Shown: positions 62,777 through 64,000 of the stretch, one piece after another
Layout: each line of letters begins with the position of its first letter
Numbering within the stretch: the stretch's first letter is position 1
Assembly (NCBI RefSeq): GCF_000221045.1
Contig: NC_015856.1
Location: 3,740,542-3,804,541 of the forward strand
Length of the DNA stretch: 64,000 bases
Source of the DNA: Collimonas fungivorans Ter331
Lineage (GTDB): Bacteria; Pseudomonadota; Gammaproteobacteria; Burkholderiales; Burkholderiaceae_D
Direction of reading: 5' to 3'
Position numbers and translations under genes: made by a program
Notes under the pieces: generated by a model
Databases searched by the model: none
What the model saw: only the letters and a program-made list of their open reading frames with translations
What the model was told of the DNA's origin: nothing

Positions 62777-63003
62777 TCAGAATGGGTAAAATTAATCATT
62801 GTGAGACAGGGCGGGGATAGGAAGTAAAATAAATCGGCTATATCTGAGTGTTTCAAAATAGCAAACTGTTCGACAAGCCGCCAAGCCATATGTTCGCATG
62901 GATCGGCCCGCACATAGCTGAAAAAACGAAAAGGCCCTGGAAAACCCTGCCATTTTCCTTGAATCCTGCGCCATTTACCCTTTAATTCTTTGAATCCGTC
63001 TCT

Positions 63004-64000
63004 GTGAATCCATCTCTATTAAGCAGCACCGCCGCCTCGCGTTATTTCTCGCGCTGGGTGAATGCCGAAGCCGGACGCGCCGGCCAGGTCGCAGAGTTGG
63101 CCAGACCGTTGACAAGATTAACCGTCGACGCGCCGCTGCTCAGGCATTTATTACAAAAAGAAACAGATTCCGGCATGCCGTTACCGCGCGCCATGCGCCG
63201 CCTGCGCAACCTGCTGGTGTGCACCCTGATCGAACGCGACCTGCGCGGCGTGGCCGACCTGGATGAAGTGGTCAGCGCCGTCACCGCCTTCGCCGAATTC
63301 GCGGTGCAAACCCACCTGGCGGCGCTGACTGCCGACCTGGTGGCGCTGCACGGCATGCCGCTGGGCGAAGAATCGGGGCAACCGCAAGAGTTGCTGGTGC
63401 TGGGCATGGGCAAACTGGGCGGCTGCGAACTCAACGTTTCTTCCGATATCGACCTGATCTTCACCTACGCCGAAGATGGCGATACCCAGGCCGGCGACGG
63501 CCAGCGCGCGCTGTCGAACCATGAGTTCTTTACCCGCCTCGGCAAGAAACTGATCGGCGCCTTGTCCGAGATCACCGAAGACGGCTTCACCTTCCGGGTC
63601 GACATGGCGCTGCGGCCGAACGGCGCCTCGGGGCCGCTGGTGGCCAGCTTCAACATGGTCGAGACCTACCTGGTGACCCAGGGCCGGGAATGGGAACGCT
63701 ATGCCTGGTGCAAGGCGCGCGCGCTGACCGGGCGGCCGGAGGACATCGCTGTCCTGGCCAACATCAGCCGTCCGTTCGTGTTCCGGCGTTACCTGGATTA
63801 CGGCTCGATCGACGCCATGCGTTCCATGCACGCGCAGATCCGCACCGAAGTAAAACGCCTGGAAGCGTTGCATCCGGAACGCAGCAACAACGTCAAGCTG
63901 GGGCGCGGCGGCATCCGCGAAATCGAATTCCTGGCGCAGGTGTTCCAGCTGATCCGCGGCGGCCGCGACTGCGATTTGCGCGACCGCTCGACCCGCGCCA
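63004..64000 (+). CDS. glnE: Bifunctional glutamine synthetase adenylyltransferase/adenylyl-removing enzyme, 5' part
   Basis: From a GTG at 63004 an open frame of 332 codons continues past the window edge. It carries the first nucleotidyltransferase domain: LLVLGMGKLGGCELNVSSDIDLIFTYAEDG with the metal-binding Asp pair, FFTRLGKKLIGALSEITEDGFTFRVDMALRPNGASGPLV, and RPFVFRRYLDYGSIDAMRSMHAQIRTEVKR followed by NVKLGRGGIREIEFLAQVFQLIRGG. GlnE adds and removes AMP on glutamine synthetase under PII control. The start is tentative because upstream signals are weak. The 227-bp gap to yhdP (62777-63003) shows no other gene. Confidence 0.93.
   Translation, partial: MNPSLLSSTAASRYFSRWVNAEAGRAGQVAELARPLTRLTVDAPLLRHLLQKETDSGMPLPRAMRRLRNLLVCTLIERDLRGVADLDEVVSAVTAFAEFAVQTHLAALTADLVALHGMPLGEESGQPQELLVLGMGKLGGCELNVSSDIDLIFTYAEDGDTQAGDGQRALSNHEFFTRLGKKLIGALSEITEDGFTFRVDMALRPNGASGPLVASFNMVETYLVTQGREWERYAWCKARALTGRPEDIAVLANISRPFVFRRYLDYGSIDAMRSMHAQIRTEVKRLEALHPERSNNVKLGRGGIREIEFLAQVFQLIRGGRDCDLRDRSTRA

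Overview
The window looks like a chromosomal segment of a Betaproteobacterium of the order Burkholderiales, most likely an Oxalobacteraceae member near Collimonas/Herbaspirillum. This rests on recognised families and gene order (glnE-yhdP-nit-tldD, orn next to an M48 protease and rsgA, long-form argG), the high-GC codon usage and the many LysR regulators. No database search was possible, so the genus is an inference. About 70 protein genes are supported, with no rRNA, tRNA, CRISPR array or complete insertion sequence seen.

Layout. 1-6000: regulatory and accessory genes (end of an AraC/GyrI regulator, ArsR remnant, LysR plus divergent MFS, JmjC-like cupin, tautomerase plus divergent LysR, dehydrogenase remnant, NIPSNAP protein). 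6012-10852: an arsenic operon on the minus strand, arsR-arsI-arsC(LMW-PTP type)-acr3-MFS-arsC(glutaredoxin type)-arsH, with a recognisable promoter/operator. 10913-20611: AHSA1 protein, small RNA candidate A, an Lrp regulator divergent from a saccharopine-dehydrogenase-like enzyme, a lipoprotein-type subtilisin autotransporter, an MBL/DsbA gene pair with a LysR regulator, and an MdfA-like pump. 20656-26900: folE, a DJ-1 protein, an SMR guanidine exporter behind a guanidine-II riboswitch, ynfA, a CaCA antiporter behind a yybP-ykoY riboswitch, lpxO and a purine nucleoside permease. 27060-28543: hicAB and an orphan hcp. 28560-33562: tyrosine/homogentisate catabolism (hmgA-fahA plus aromatic acid transporter) with a divergent LysR. 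33602-46233: mostly core genes (EmrE-like, srkA, periplasmic ligase, orn, M48 protease, rsgA, argF, argG, ppnP, murB, yajQ, aspartic protease) plus small RNA candidate B. 46245-49681: aroG with an apparent Phe/Tyr attenuator, a HigBA-type toxin-antitoxin pair and an AraJ-like MFS. 49853-54128: an alkylation-response cluster (ogt, a 2OG oxygenase, alkB, alkA, ada and a small Ada-metal-binding-like protein) with two matching Ada-box promoters. 54132-64000: cupins, elaA, tldD, nit, yhdP and the 5' part of glnE.

Most interesting signals: (1) two near-identical promoter sequences with AAT-N6-GCAA Ada boxes before ogt and ada; (2) an Ada that has lost three of four zinc cysteines, followed 7 bp later by a small protein carrying an Ada-like metal-binding domain; (3) two paralogous small RNA candidates with anti-Shine-Dalgarno loops and intrinsic terminators; (4) an aroG leader peptide containing AYFFFYFSY, followed by competing hairpins; (5) two classical riboswitches; (6) an arsenic operon with C-As lyase, ArsH, two arsenate reductase types and an unassigned MFS protein, starting from an apparently leaderless arsR.
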